Assembly: GCA_001767455.1 (NCBI GenBank)
Contig: MELC01000066.1
Span: forward strand, 5,190-53,024
Reading direction: 5' to 3'
Length of the DNA stretch: 47,835 nucleotides
From: Acidobacteria bacterium RIFCSPLOWO2_12_FULL_66_21
GTDB lineage: Bacteria > Acidobacteriota > Vicinamibacteria > Vicinamibacterales > 2-12-FULL-66-21
Positions 30,651 through 38,842 of the stretch are shown here, in pieces. Below the pieces are notes generated by a model, which was given only the letters and a program-made list of their open reading frames with translations, was not told the DNA's origin and did not search any database. A program made the position numbers and the translations under genes. Every line of letters starts with the position of its first letter. Position 1 is the stretch's first letter.

Positions 30651-32633
30651 ATGTCTGATACGTCCCGATCTCATCGCGACCACTGGCTGCCGGCGCTCGC
30701 GGGGTTCCTGGTGCTTGCCGTGGTGTGGACGTGGCCGCTGCTGCCGCACGTGGCCTCGCGCATTCCCAGCGACCTGGGCGACCCGGTCCTGAACACCTGG
30801 ATTCTGTGGTGGAACGCGCACGCGGTGCCGTTCACCGATCGGTGGTGGAGCCCGCCCTTCTTCCATCCGATGCGCGGCGCGCTGGCGCTCTCGGAGCACC
30901 TGGCTGGGCTCGGGGTCATCACGACCCCTGTGCAGCTCGCCGGAGGCAGCGCGCTCCTGGCCTACAACGTCGCGATGATCCTGTCCTACGCGTTGTGCGG
31001 GTTCTTCGCGTTCGCCCTCGTGCGGCATCTCACCGGATCCACGGTGGCCGGCGTGTGCGGCGGCGTGGCGTACGCCTGCGCGCCGTATCGGGCCGGGCAG
31101 CTCTCGCACCTGCAGGTGCTGACGTCGCAGTGGATGCCGCTGGCGCTGCTGGCGCTGCACCAGTATCTGGCGTCCCGGCGCGCGCGCTGGCTGTTCGTTT
31201 TTGCCGCCGCGTGGATCGTCCAGGCCCTGTCAAACGGCTATTACCTCCTGTTCTTTCCCGTGCTCGTCGGGCTCTGGCTGGCGTGGTTCGTGCGCTGGCG
31301 GCGTGATGCGCGTGCGGGAGCGGCGATAATCGCCGCCTGGGCAGGAGCGTCGCTCCTCCTCGCGCCGGTGCTGATGAAGTATGTCGCGGTGCACGCGTCG
31401 CTCGGCCTCGAGCGCAGCCCGGAGGAGATCCGCCGGTACAGCGCCGTCCTGTCGTCGTTCGTACGGCCGCCGCGTATGCTCGCCTTCTGGACGGCGCCGG
31501 ACATCAGCATGGCGGAGAGCTATCTGTTTCCGGGTATCACCGCGGTCCTGCTGGTCTGCGCGTCGGCTGTCGCGGCCTGGCGCGGCTCGATACGCGACGC
31601 CTTCCGCAGCCGATCGCCGCTGCTCTTCTACGGAGCCGCGACCGTGCTCTTCTGGCTGCTGACCCTGGGTCCCGCGCCACCCGGACATTGGCCGCAGGCG
31701 CTGCTGCATCCCTATTCACTGCTGATGGCGCTTCCTGGCTTCAACGGGCTGCGGGTCCCGCCGCGCTTCGCCATGCTCGCGGCGTTGACGCTGGCCGTCG
31801 CCGCCGGGATTGCCGTGGCACGGCTCGCGCCACCGCGCGGCAGATGGCGGGCGATCGTGTTCGCTGCCGTGTTCGCCGGCCTCGCGCGTGACGGCTGGAT
31901 GAAGCCGATGCCACTCGTGACACCTCCCGGACGGTTGTCACTCGATGTGCCTCGGGAGGCGGCCTTGCTCGTGCTGCCCGTCGACGACACGGAATCGAGC
32001 GCGGCGGCGATGTACAGCACGATGACCCACGGGCACCCGCTCATCAACGGGTACAGCGGGTACTTCCCGGCGCATTATCAAATCCTCGGGACCGCCCTGG
32101 CACGCGGAGACCGCTCGGTCCTGGAACGACTGGCGCAATCCGGGCCGATCGCCGTCGTTGTGAACACACGGTCCGGCGGCCATCCCGAGCTCATCGCGCT
32201 CGTCGAAGGCGTGCCCGGCGTCGTACGTTCCGGTGTCACCGGTGCCGGCCGGACGTACCTGCTGCCGGCACGACCCCGGACGCGGGAAGCCGAGACGGGC
32301 GAGGTGTACCCGGCGCGGGTCGAGGAGCAGCCGCAGGAGCATGCCCTCTTCGATCTGGGCTCGGAGAGGATCGTGCGCCTCGTCGAGTTCCCGTTGCGGT
32401 GGCATTACCCCGAGCTGGGCGAACGGCTGGCGATCGAGGTGTCGACCGACGGGCGCGCATGGTCGACCGCCTGGGAGGACTGGACCGGCGCCGCGGCGCT
32501 CTCCGCCGCGCTGCGCGACGAGCGCGACGTCCCCGTGCGTTTGACGATCCGGGATGTTCCCGCGCGATACGTGCGCGTCCATCCCGCGCCGCCATGGCTC
32601 TATCGAGAGCTGACGATTTCCGGCCCGCGCTGA
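30651..32633 (+). CDS. Polytopic membrane protein, GT-C-like, with C-terminal discoidin-like domain
   Basis: The product is 660 residues. Roughly ten membrane segments fill residues 12-400 (WLPALAGFLVLAVVWTWPLL, VAMILSYALCGFFAFAL, LFVFAAAWIVQAL and others). An early luminal-type loop has SDLGDPVLNTWILWW, with an Asp that resembles the GT-C glycosyltransferase acidic motif. The C-terminal 100 residues (ALFDLGSERIVRLVEFPL to YVRVHPAPPWLYRELTI) look like a discoidin or F5/8 type C sugar-binding domain. It may transfer lipid-linked sugars to proteins or lipids, but the acceptor is unknown. The promoter probably lies in the 230-bp divergent gap after 30418. Confidence 0.75.
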   Translation: MSDTSRSHRDHWLPALAGFLVLAVVWTWPLLPHVASRIPSDLGDPVLNTWILWWNAHAVPFTDRWWSPPFFHPMRGALALSEHLAGLGVITTPVQLAGGSALLAYNVAMILSYALCGFFAFALVRHLTGSTVAGVCGGVAYACAPYRAGQLSHLQVLTSQWMPLALLALHQYLASRRARWLFVFAAAWIVQALSNGYYLLFFPVLVGLWLAWFVRWRRDARAGAAIIAAWAGASLLLAPVLMKYVAVHASLGLERSPEEIRRYSAVLSSFVRPPRMLAFWTAPDISMAESYLFPGITAVLLVCASAVAAWRGSIRDAFRSRSPLLFYGAATVLFWLLTLGPAPPGHWPQALLHPYSLLMALPGFNGLRVPPRFAMLAALTLAVAAGIAVARLAPPRGRWRAIVFAAVFAGLARDGWMKPMPLVTPPGRLSLDVPREAALLVLPVDDTESSAAAMYSTMTHGHPLINGYSGYFPAHYQILGTALARGDRSVLERLAQSGPIAVVVNTRSGGHPELIALVEGVPGVVRSGVTGAGRTYLLPARPRTREAETGEVYPARVEEQPQEHALFDLGSERIVRLVEFPLRWHYPELGERLAIEVSTDGRAWSTAWEDWTGAAALSAALRDERDVPVRLTIRDVPARYVRVHPAPPWLYRELTISGPR

Positions 32634-32726
32634 CGCTTACGGCTTCTTCCCGGGCAGCCATTCCGGCTTGACGTTCGAGTTCGCGAGCCGGCTGTGCAGC
32701 AGCGTCGCGTGTATATTAGGTTCGAG

Positions 32727-35700
32727 ATGCGCATGCGCACGAATGTCACGTCGGTGGCGGCTCCCGTCTGTCTGCTGGCGTTGCTGCTGGCGCCGGCCAC
32801 CGGTGCGCAGCAGCACCGCGCGTCCCTGCGCGGCGCGATCGTCGACCCCTCCATGGCCCCCCTGACGGACGTCGAGGTACGCGTCATGAGCGAGGCGACG
32901 GGCGACGTGCGAACGGTCAAGTCGGACGGGGGCGGCCGTTTCGTCATGCCCGAGCTCCTGCCAGGACCGTATCGCGTCGAGGTCAGGCACGGCGGATACG
33001 GCCCGTTTCTCGCACGCGTCACACTCGAATTGAACGAGTCGCTGCCGCTCGAGATTGCTCTCCAGCTCGGCAACCTGATCCAGGCGGTGGACGTGACGGC
33101 GCCGACCGCCGCGATCGACCGCGACTCGGCGGCGCTGGGGACGTTCATCGACGCGCGGCAGCTCGCCGGCCTGCCGCTCGACGGACGGAACTTTCTGGAA
33201 CTGGCCCTGCTCGCGCCCGGGACGGCAGCCGCGCCGCAGGGCTCCGCCAGCTCACAGCGGGGCGACTTCGCATTCTCGGCGAACGGCGGCCGCGAGGACT
33301 TCAATGCCTTCCTGCTCGACGGCGTGTACAACGTCGATCCGAAGCTGAACACGCCCGCCGTCCGCCCGCCCGTCGATGGCATCCGCGAATTCAGCGTGCT
33401 GACGTCCACCTACGATGCGTCGTACGGCCGGCACGCCGGCGCCCAGGTCAACGTCGTCACCAGGTCCGGCTCCAACCGCGCCAGCGGAACGGCGTACGAG
33501 TTCCTGCGCGATCGCGCGCTCAACGCGCGCAATCACTTCGCGCCCGCCGGCGAGCCGGCGCCCGACTACCGGCGCCATCAGTTCGGCGGATCGCTCGGCG
33601 GCCCGATCGTCCGCGACCGCGCGTTCTTCTTTCTCGATTACGAAGGCACGCGGCTGCGTGAAGGGATCACGCGCGTCGCAAACGTGCCGACGCTTGCCGA
33701 GCGCGAAGGGGACTTCTCGCACACGCTCTTCCGGACGCCGGTGGATCCATTCACGGGGCAGCCGTTTCCAGGCAATCAGATGCCGTCGTACTACCTGAGC
33801 CCCATCGGTCACGCGATTGCGGCCTTGTACCCGGCGCCGAACCGCGGCACGCCGTTCGAGAACTACGTGTCGTCGCCGGCGCAACGCGACGCGATCGATC
33901 AGTTCGACGCGCGGCTCGATCAGTCGCTCGCCGCCGGCGCGCGAGTGACGGCGCGCTTCAGTGCGAGCGACCGGCGGCTGTTCGAACCGTTCGCGGGGCC
34001 CGGCTTCGCGGCCGTGCCCGGCTTCGGCACGAACGTCCCGCGCCGGGGGAAGAACGCCGTCGCGGGCTTCACGCTCGCTCCCGCGTCGCACCTGGTCAAC
34101 GACATGCGCCTCGGATACAACCGGGTGTCCATCGGAGTCTTCGCCGGCAACACCGGCGTCGACAACCGTTCGGTCGGGCTGAAGTCACTGACGTCCAGTC
34201 CCAGGGACGCCGGGCTGAGCGTGATCACCGTCAGCGGCTATTCCCCGCTCGGCCACGAATACACGACGCCGCAGGAAAGCACCTCGGATGTGTTTCAGGT
34301 CTCCGATACGGCGACGTGGGTGCGAGGCGCGCATCTGATCAAGTTCGGCGCCGAGTGGCTGGTCATCCATCAGCAGGCCTACCGCGACGTGCAGTCGCGC
34401 GGCTTCCTCAACTTCATCGACCGGGGCTACACCGGCAACTCGCTGGCGGATCTGCTGATGGGACTGCCGGTGCTGACCGGTGGCGCGACGCTCGATAATC
34501 CGCAGCGCCTGCGCACGTCGAGCTGGAGCGTCTTTGCCGGTGACGAGTGGCGCGCGGGCCCCTCGCTCACCATTTCCATCGGGCTTCGCTACGACTATTC
34601 GACGCCGCCGTACGACGCGGACAACCGCGTGAACGTGTACGACCCCGCCACCGGCGCGCTCGTGCAGGCCGGCGCGGGCGGCCTTCCGCGCGGCGGCCAC
34701 GAGCCGGACCGGAACAACCTCGCCCCGCGCGTGGGTTTTTCCCGCGTCTTCGGCAAGGATTCCCGGATGGCGCTGCGCGGCGGCTACGGCATCTACTACA
34801 ACCAGGGGGCGCTCGCGACGTCCGAAGGGCTGTATTTCAATCCGCCGTACTTCAAGCTGAACGTGTTCTTTCCCTATCCGGGCCTGCCGCCGCTGACCCT
34901 GTCGGATCCGTTTCCCGCGTCCTTTCCGTTTCCCATCCCGCAGTCGGCGACCGCGTATCAGCGCGATCTGCGGACGCCGTGGGTCGAGCACTGGAACCTG
35001 GACGTCCAGCAGCAGTTCGGCCGGAGTCGCACGATTGAGCTGGCCTATACCGGCTCGCGCGGGCACGATCTGATTTCCGCGCGCGACATGAACCAGGCAA
35101 CCGGGAGCGTCCGTCCCAATCCTGCCTTCGCCGACATCACGCTGATAGAGTCGCGCGCGACCTCGCGGTACGACGCGCTGCAGATCAAGCTTCAGCAGCG
35201 CGCGGCTGACGGCAAGTCCGCCCTGGTTTCCTACACCTACAGCAAGTCGACCGACGACGCCTCGGGCTTCTTCACGAGCGCCGGGGATCCGAACTTTCCG
35301 CAGAACAGTCTGGATCCGGGAGCCGAGAGGGGCCGCTCGGCGTTCGACGTGCGCCACCGCTTCTCGATGAGCGGCACCTACGATCTGCCGTTCGGCACGG
35401 ACAGGTCGTGGCTCGCCAACGCCGGGTGGGTGTCCACGGTGCTGGCGGAATTGGAACTGCAGGCTGTGTTCACCGTACAGAGCGGGCGCCCCTTCACCGT
35501 CGCACTTCTCCCCGAGATCGACAACAGCCTGTCCGGCCGGTCCAATCTCGGGTTCGGGTACAACGACCGTCCGCACGTCGTCGGCAACCCGGAGACCGGG
35601 ACTCCGTCGATCGACCGGTGGTTCGATACCGGCGCGTTCGCGCTGCCTCCCTCCGGCACTTTCGGCAACGCGCGCCGCAATGCCCTCACGGGACCGCGCT

Positions 35701-35903
35701 ACCAGAACATCAACGTGGCGCTCATCAAGCACGTGCGGCTCGCGCCCACCTCGGAGCTGCAGCTTCGCCTCGAGGCCTTCAATCTGACGAACCACCTGAA
35801 CCTGGATCTGCCCGACGCGTTCTTCGGGTCGTCGACGTTCGGGAGGATTCTGTCGGCGCAGAGCGCGCGACGGATCCAGCTCGGCGCGCGCCTGGCTTTC
35901 TGA
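32727..35903 (+). CDS. Oar-like TonB-dependent receptor with N-terminal carboxypeptidase-like domain
   Basis: The product is 1058 residues from the ATG at 32727. It has a signal peptide (AAPVCLLALLLAPATGAQQ). A CarboxypepD_reg module covers about 30-105 (ASLRGAIVDPSMAPLTDVEV). The plug covers about 125-235 with LPLDGRNFLELALLAPG, FAFSANGGREDFNAFLLDGV and REFSVLTSTYDASYGRHAGA. A large barrel ends GRILSAQSARRIQLGARLAF with terminal Phe. RHQFGGSLGGPIVRDRAFFF is a hallmark of Acidobacteriota Oar-type receptors. Substrates are thought to be large oligomers, but this is unproven here. TATATT lies 9 nt before the start. A longer frame from 32694 runs into this promoter. Confidence 0.92.
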   Translation: MRMRTNVTSVAAPVCLLALLLAPATGAQQHRASLRGAIVDPSMAPLTDVEVRVMSEATGDVRTVKSDGGGRFVMPELLPGPYRVEVRHGGYGPFLARVTLELNESLPLEIALQLGNLIQAVDVTAPTAAIDRDSAALGTFIDARQLAGLPLDGRNFLELALLAPGTAAAPQGSASSQRGDFAFSANGGREDFNAFLLDGVYNVDPKLNTPAVRPPVDGIREFSVLTSTYDASYGRHAGAQVNVVTRSGSNRASGTAYEFLRDRALNARNHFAPAGEPAPDYRRHQFGGSLGGPIVRDRAFFFLDYEGTRLREGITRVANVPTLAEREGDFSHTLFRTPVDPFTGQPFPGNQMPSYYLSPIGHAIAALYPAPNRGTPFENYVSSPAQRDAIDQFDARLDQSLAAGARVTARFSASDRRLFEPFAGPGFAAVPGFGTNVPRRGKNAVAGFTLAPASHLVNDMRLGYNRVSIGVFAGNTGVDNRSVGLKSLTSSPRDAGLSVITVSGYSPLGHEYTTPQESTSDVFQVSDTATWVRGAHLIKFGAEWLVIHQQAYRDVQSRGFLNFIDRGYTGNSLADLLMGLPVLTGGATLDNPQRLRTSSWSVFAGDEWRAGPSLTISIGLRYDYSTPPYDADNRVNVYDPATGALVQAGAGGLPRGGHEPDRNNLAPRVGFSRVFGKDSRMALRGGYGIYYNQGALATSEGLYFNPPYFKLNVFFPYPGLPPLTLSDPFPASFPFPIPQSATAYQRDLRTPWVEHWNLDVQQQFGRSRTIELAYTGSRGHDLISARDMNQATGSVRPNPAFADITLIESRATSRYDALQIKLQQRAADGKSALVSYTYSKSTDDASGFFTSAGDPNFPQNSLDPGAERGRSAFDVRHRFSMSGTYDLPFGTDRSWLANAGWVSTVLAELELQAVFTVQSGRPFTVALLPEIDNSLSGRSNLGFGYNDRPHVVGNPETGTPSIDRWFDTGAFALPPSGTFGNARRNALTGPRYQNINVALIKHVRLAPTSELQLRLEAFNLTNHLNLDLPDAFFGSSTFGRILSAQSARRIQLGARLAF

Positions 35904-35952
35904 GCGCGCGAGAAAACACCGACTATTTCTTTTCGTGGCTTCCCGGCCAGCG

Positions 35953-35975
35953 GGACAGCGATGGGAGGGCTGTCC
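35953..35975. terminator. Hairpin between convergent genes
   Basis: A perfect 7-bp stem GGACAGC / GCTGTCC with a 9-nt loop lies between the convergent stops at 35903 and 35979. It has no T-tract, but its position suggests a bidirectional transcription end. Confidence 0.45.
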
Positions 35976-35978
35976 GTC

Positions 35979-37301
35979 CTAACGGCGCCCGATCGCGAAC
36001 AAGTGCCTCTCTCCGCGAATGTAGATGCGCCCGTTGGCGATCGCCAGTGAGGACATCACCGGTTCGTCGATGGAGTTCGTGCGGACGATGGAGGGCTCCG
36101 GGCCGGTCTTCAGCAGAAATGTGCTGCCGTCCTCGCTGGTGACGGCGATGTAGCCGCCGTACGCGACCGGCGAGCTCGTATACCGCGCCGGAGCGGGCGG
36201 CCGCACGCCCTCGAACCTGACCGCGCCGGTTGTCGCGTCAAGACATGTGACGACGCCGGTGTCGGTGAAGAGATACAGGTCGTCGCCGTAGAGAATGTTC
36301 GAGATGACGTAGCCGGTGCCCTTGCCGTACTGCCAGGCGATGCGGCTGCCGGGATCGACGTCGCCCGGGCGGATCGCGATGATGCGCTTGGCGGGGAAAC
36401 CGGCGGTCACGATCACCAGACCCTTGCCGGCGATCGGCGTATGGATCGCGTTGCTCTCGACCCCTTTGGTGCGCCACAGTTCCTTGCCGGTCCGCGGATC
36501 GTACGCGATGATGAACTGGCTGCCGTTCGTCACCAGCTCGATGCGGCCGCCGCCGTCGACGAGCACCGGCGTTCCCCAGCTGATCTCGACGTCCCGCTTC
36601 GTCCTCCAGACCTCCCGCCCGGACCGCTTGTCGAATGCCACGACGAGCGAATGGTCGCCGTTGTCCTCGTCGCGCTGGATGATGACCAGGTTCTCGAAGA
36701 GCACGGGCGACGTACCGGTCCCGAGGCCGAGCGTGGGAAATCTCTCGACCACCTTCCACTGGAGCGTGCCCGCCAAGTCGTAGGCGTAGAGACCTTCGGG
36801 GCCGAAGTACGCGTAGACCATCTTCCCGTCGGTCGCGGCCGTCGGCGCCGCGAAGCTGCTGCGCTTGTGACGCGCGTCGTACACGGCGCCGTCGTACGCG
36901 GTCCGCTCCCACACGATCCGGCCGCTCGCCTCGTCGAGCGCCAGCACTTTCAGGGTCTGCCGGCGATCGCCCGAGATGCTGTCCGGGTGCACCCAGGGCT
37001 TGCCTCCCTGCAGGTGCACGGGAGGCTCGGCTCCGGCGACCACGTTGCCTTCAATCGCCGCGGTGACGAAGATGCGGTTGCCCCACACGATCGGCGACGA
37101 ATGCCCGGAAGGCACCTCCGTTTTCCATGCGACGTTCCGGTCGGACGCCCAGTCGGTCGGGAGCTGCTTCTCGATGGAGATGCCCCGGCTGCCCGGGCCT
37201 CGCCACTGCGGCCAGTTCTCGGCCGCGCTCACCACAGCGCCGCACGCGAGCAGCCATGCGAGCCCCGAACCGCGAGCCACGAGCCACGAGCCACGAGCCA
37301 C
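35979..37301 (-). CDS. Secreted PQQ-type beta-propeller protein
   Basis: The product is 440 residues. The signal peptide hydrophobic core is GLAWLLACGAVVSA, followed by ENWPQWRGPGSRG and propeller blades such as GKELWRTKGVESNAIH and VTCLDATTGAVRFEG. The family (PQQ_2/BamB-like) is usually secreted and acts as a binding scaffold or a dehydrogenase-like protein; no catalytic motif is visible. The start is a GTG inside a heptamer repeat, giving an N-terminal MARGSWL-VARGSGL peptide; GTG at 37280 is an alternative. It faces the PQQ gene at 37331 with only 29 nt between start codons. Confidence 0.85.
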   Translation of the reverse strand: MARGSWLVARGSGLAWLLACGAVVSAAENWPQWRGPGSRGISIEKQLPTDWASDRNVAWKTEVPSGHSSPIVWGNRIFVTAAIEGNVVAGAEPPVHLQGGKPWVHPDSISGDRRQTLKVLALDEASGRIVWERTAYDGAVYDARHKRSSFAAPTAATDGKMVYAYFGPEGLYAYDLAGTLQWKVVERFPTLGLGTGTSPVLFENLVIIQRDEDNGDHSLVVAFDKRSGREVWRTKRDVEISWGTPVLVDGGGRIELVTNGSQFIIAYDPRTGKELWRTKGVESNAIHTPIAGKGLVIVTAGFPAKRIIAIRPGDVDPGSRIAWQYGKGTGYVISNILYGDDLYLFTDTGVVTCLDATTGAVRFEGVRPPAPARYTSSPVAYGGYIAVTSEDGSTFLLKTGPEPSIVRTNSIDEPVMSSLAIANGRIYIRGERHLFAIGRR

Positions 37302-37308
37302 GAGAGAG
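37267..37308. repeat. Heptamer array containing a start codon
   Basis: Six units (GAACCGC, four GAGCCAC, GAGAGAG) run through the first residues of the minus-strand PQQ gene. Read on the minus strand, three heptamers form a 21-bp, 7-residue translated repeat. Confidence 0.75.
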
Positions 37309-37309
37309 G

Positions 37310-37317
37310 ACTATACT
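37310..37317. promoter_or_regulatory. Overlapping divergent -10 elements
   Basis: Plus-strand TATACT (37312-37317) and minus-strand TATAGT (37310-37315) share four bases. They lie 13 nt before the plus ATG at 37331 and 8 nt before the minus GTG at 37301. Both PQQ genes could be driven from this one core. Confidence 0.45.
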
Positions 37318-37330
37318 GGCGCCGGAACGC

Positions 37331-38842
37331 ATGCGCAAACATCTCCCGGTGATCATCGCGGCCGTGGGCGTCGCGGCGGCCACGCTGTCCGAACCACGAG
37401 CGGCGGGCCACGAGCCACGAGCCACGGACTGCGAGCGGCGAGCTGCGAGCTGCGAGGGAGGCATGTCGGACCCCGGCACCGGCGACTGGCCGATGTGGGG
37501 AGGCGCGCCCGATCGGAACATGGTCTCCGGCATGAAAGGGCTGCCGACCTCGTGGGACCTGAGCGCGAAGCGCAACGTGAAGTGGATCGCGGACCTGGGG
37601 TCGACGGCGTACGGCAATCCCGTCGTGGCGGGCGGGATGGTGCTCGTCGGCACGAACAACGATGCGCCGAGGGATCCCGCCGTCAAGGGCGACAAGGGCA
37701 TCCTGATGGCGTTCAGGGAGTCCGACGGCGAGTTCATGTGGCAATCCGTCCACGACAAGCTGCCGGCGGCCGGGGCGCACGACTGGCCCTTGCAGGGCAT
37801 CTGCTCCTCCCCGCTCGTCGAGGACGGCGTCGTCTACTACACGTCCAATCGCGGCGAGTTGATGGCGGTCGATCTCGACGGATTCCGCGACGGCGCGAAC
37901 GACGGCCTGGTGAAGAACGAAACGGCCACGAAGCCGACCGACGCCGACGTCATCTGGCGCGTCGACATGATGGCGGCGGTCGGCGTGCGCCAGCACAACA
38001 TGGCCAACGGCTCGCCGGTCGGCTACGGCGACCTCGTGTTCGTGAACACGTCGAACGGCCGCGACGAGAACGACGAGAAGATCCCCGCGCCCAACGCGCC
38101 GTCGCTCGTCGCCGTGGACAAGAAGACCGGCACGCTCGCCTGGCAGGACAACTCGGCCGGCGATCGCATTCTGCACGGACAGTGGTCGTCGCCCGCCGTC
38201 GGCAAGGTCGGAGACACCGTGCAGGTCGCTCTTGGAGAAGGCGATGGGTGGGTGCGCGGCTTTGACGCGCTGACGGGCCGGAAGCTGTGGGAGTTCGACC
38301 TCAATCCGAAGGACGCCGTCTGGCCGAAGACCCGCAACGAAGTCATCAGCACGCCGGTGTTCCACGAAGGGGTGGTCTACATCGCCAGCGGGCAGGATCC
38401 CGAGCACGGCGAAGGCGTCGGCCACCTCTATGCGATCGATGCGACCAAGCGCGGGGACATCACCGACACCGGCCGCCTCTGGCATTTCGACAAGATCCGG
38501 CGCTCCATGTCCACCGCCGCGGTGTACGACGGCCTCGTGTTCGCGGCCGACTTCAGCGGCTTCCTGCACGCGCTCGACGCGCGGACGGGAAAGCCGTTAT
38601 GGACGCATGACATGTTCGCCGCGGTCTGGGGTTCCCCGATCGTCATCGACGGGAAGGTCTACCTCGGGGACGAGGACGGCGACGTCGCCGTGCTCGCTGC
38701 CGCGCGCATCCTGAAGGTGATCGCCGAGAACACCATGGGCAGCGCCGTGTACTCCACCGCGGTGCCCGCGCACGGCACGCTCTTCATCCTCAACCGGAAT
38801 CAGCTCGTCGCGCTCGCCGAACAGCCGGGCGCCGGCAAGTAG
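37331..38842 (+). CDS. Secreted PQQ-type beta-propeller protein with repeat-encoded linker
   Basis: The product is 503 residues. The signal peptide is MRKHLPVIIAAVGVAAATLS. Residues 21-43 are encoded by a heptamer DNA repeat (EPRAAGHEPRATDCERRAAS). The propeller then begins GTGDWPMWGGAPDRNMVSG and has blades GVVYYTSNRGELMAVDLDGF and GLVFAADFSGFLHALDARTG. Several blades carry the W-docking consensus. It may bind a redox cofactor or act as a scaffold in the envelope. Its TAG is followed directly by the ATG of the next propeller gene, so the two are coupled. An upstream frame to 37127 lies in the divergent gene and is not used. Confidence 0.85.
   Translation: MRKHLPVIIAAVGVAAATLSEPRAAGHEPRATDCERRAASCEGGMSDPGTGDWPMWGGAPDRNMVSGMKGLPTSWDLSAKRNVKWIADLGSTAYGNPVVAGGMVLVGTNNDAPRDPAVKGDKGILMAFRESDGEFMWQSVHDKLPAAGAHDWPLQGICSSPLVEDGVVYYTSNRGELMAVDLDGFRDGANDGLVKNETATKPTDADVIWRVDMMAAVGVRQHNMANGSPVGYGDLVFVNTSNGRDENDEKIPAPNAPSLVAVDKKTGTLAWQDNSAGDRILHGQWSSPAVGKVGDTVQVALGEGDGWVRGFDALTGRKLWEFDLNPKDAVWPKTRNEVISTPVFHEGVVYIASGQDPEHGEGVGHLYAIDATKRGDITDTGRLWHFDKIRRSMSTAAVYDGLVFAADFSGFLHALDARTGKPLWTHDMFAAVWGSPIVIDGKVYLGDEDGDVAVLAAARILKVIAENTMGSAVYSTAVPAHGTLFILNRNQLVALAEQPGAGK
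37391..37460. repeat. Ten-unit heptamer array inside a coding region
   Basis: Units read GAACCAC, GAGCGGC, GGGCCAC, GAGCCAC, GAGCCAC, GGACTGC, GAGCGGC, GAGCTGC, GAGCTGC and GAGGGAG. The 70-bp array lies between the signal peptide and mature domain codons of the PQQ gene. Confidence 0.8.

Noticed and set aside
28436-30658. A 740-codon plus-strand frame opposite the pseudokinase gene
   Set aside because: The minus strand has clear kinase-like and PEGA features, while this frame is Arg/His-rich without motifs.
32636-32726. N-terminal extension of the large receptor from 32694
   Set aside because: The extra 11 codons cover the TATATT promoter-like element and precede the hydrophobic signal peptide by an unusual distance.
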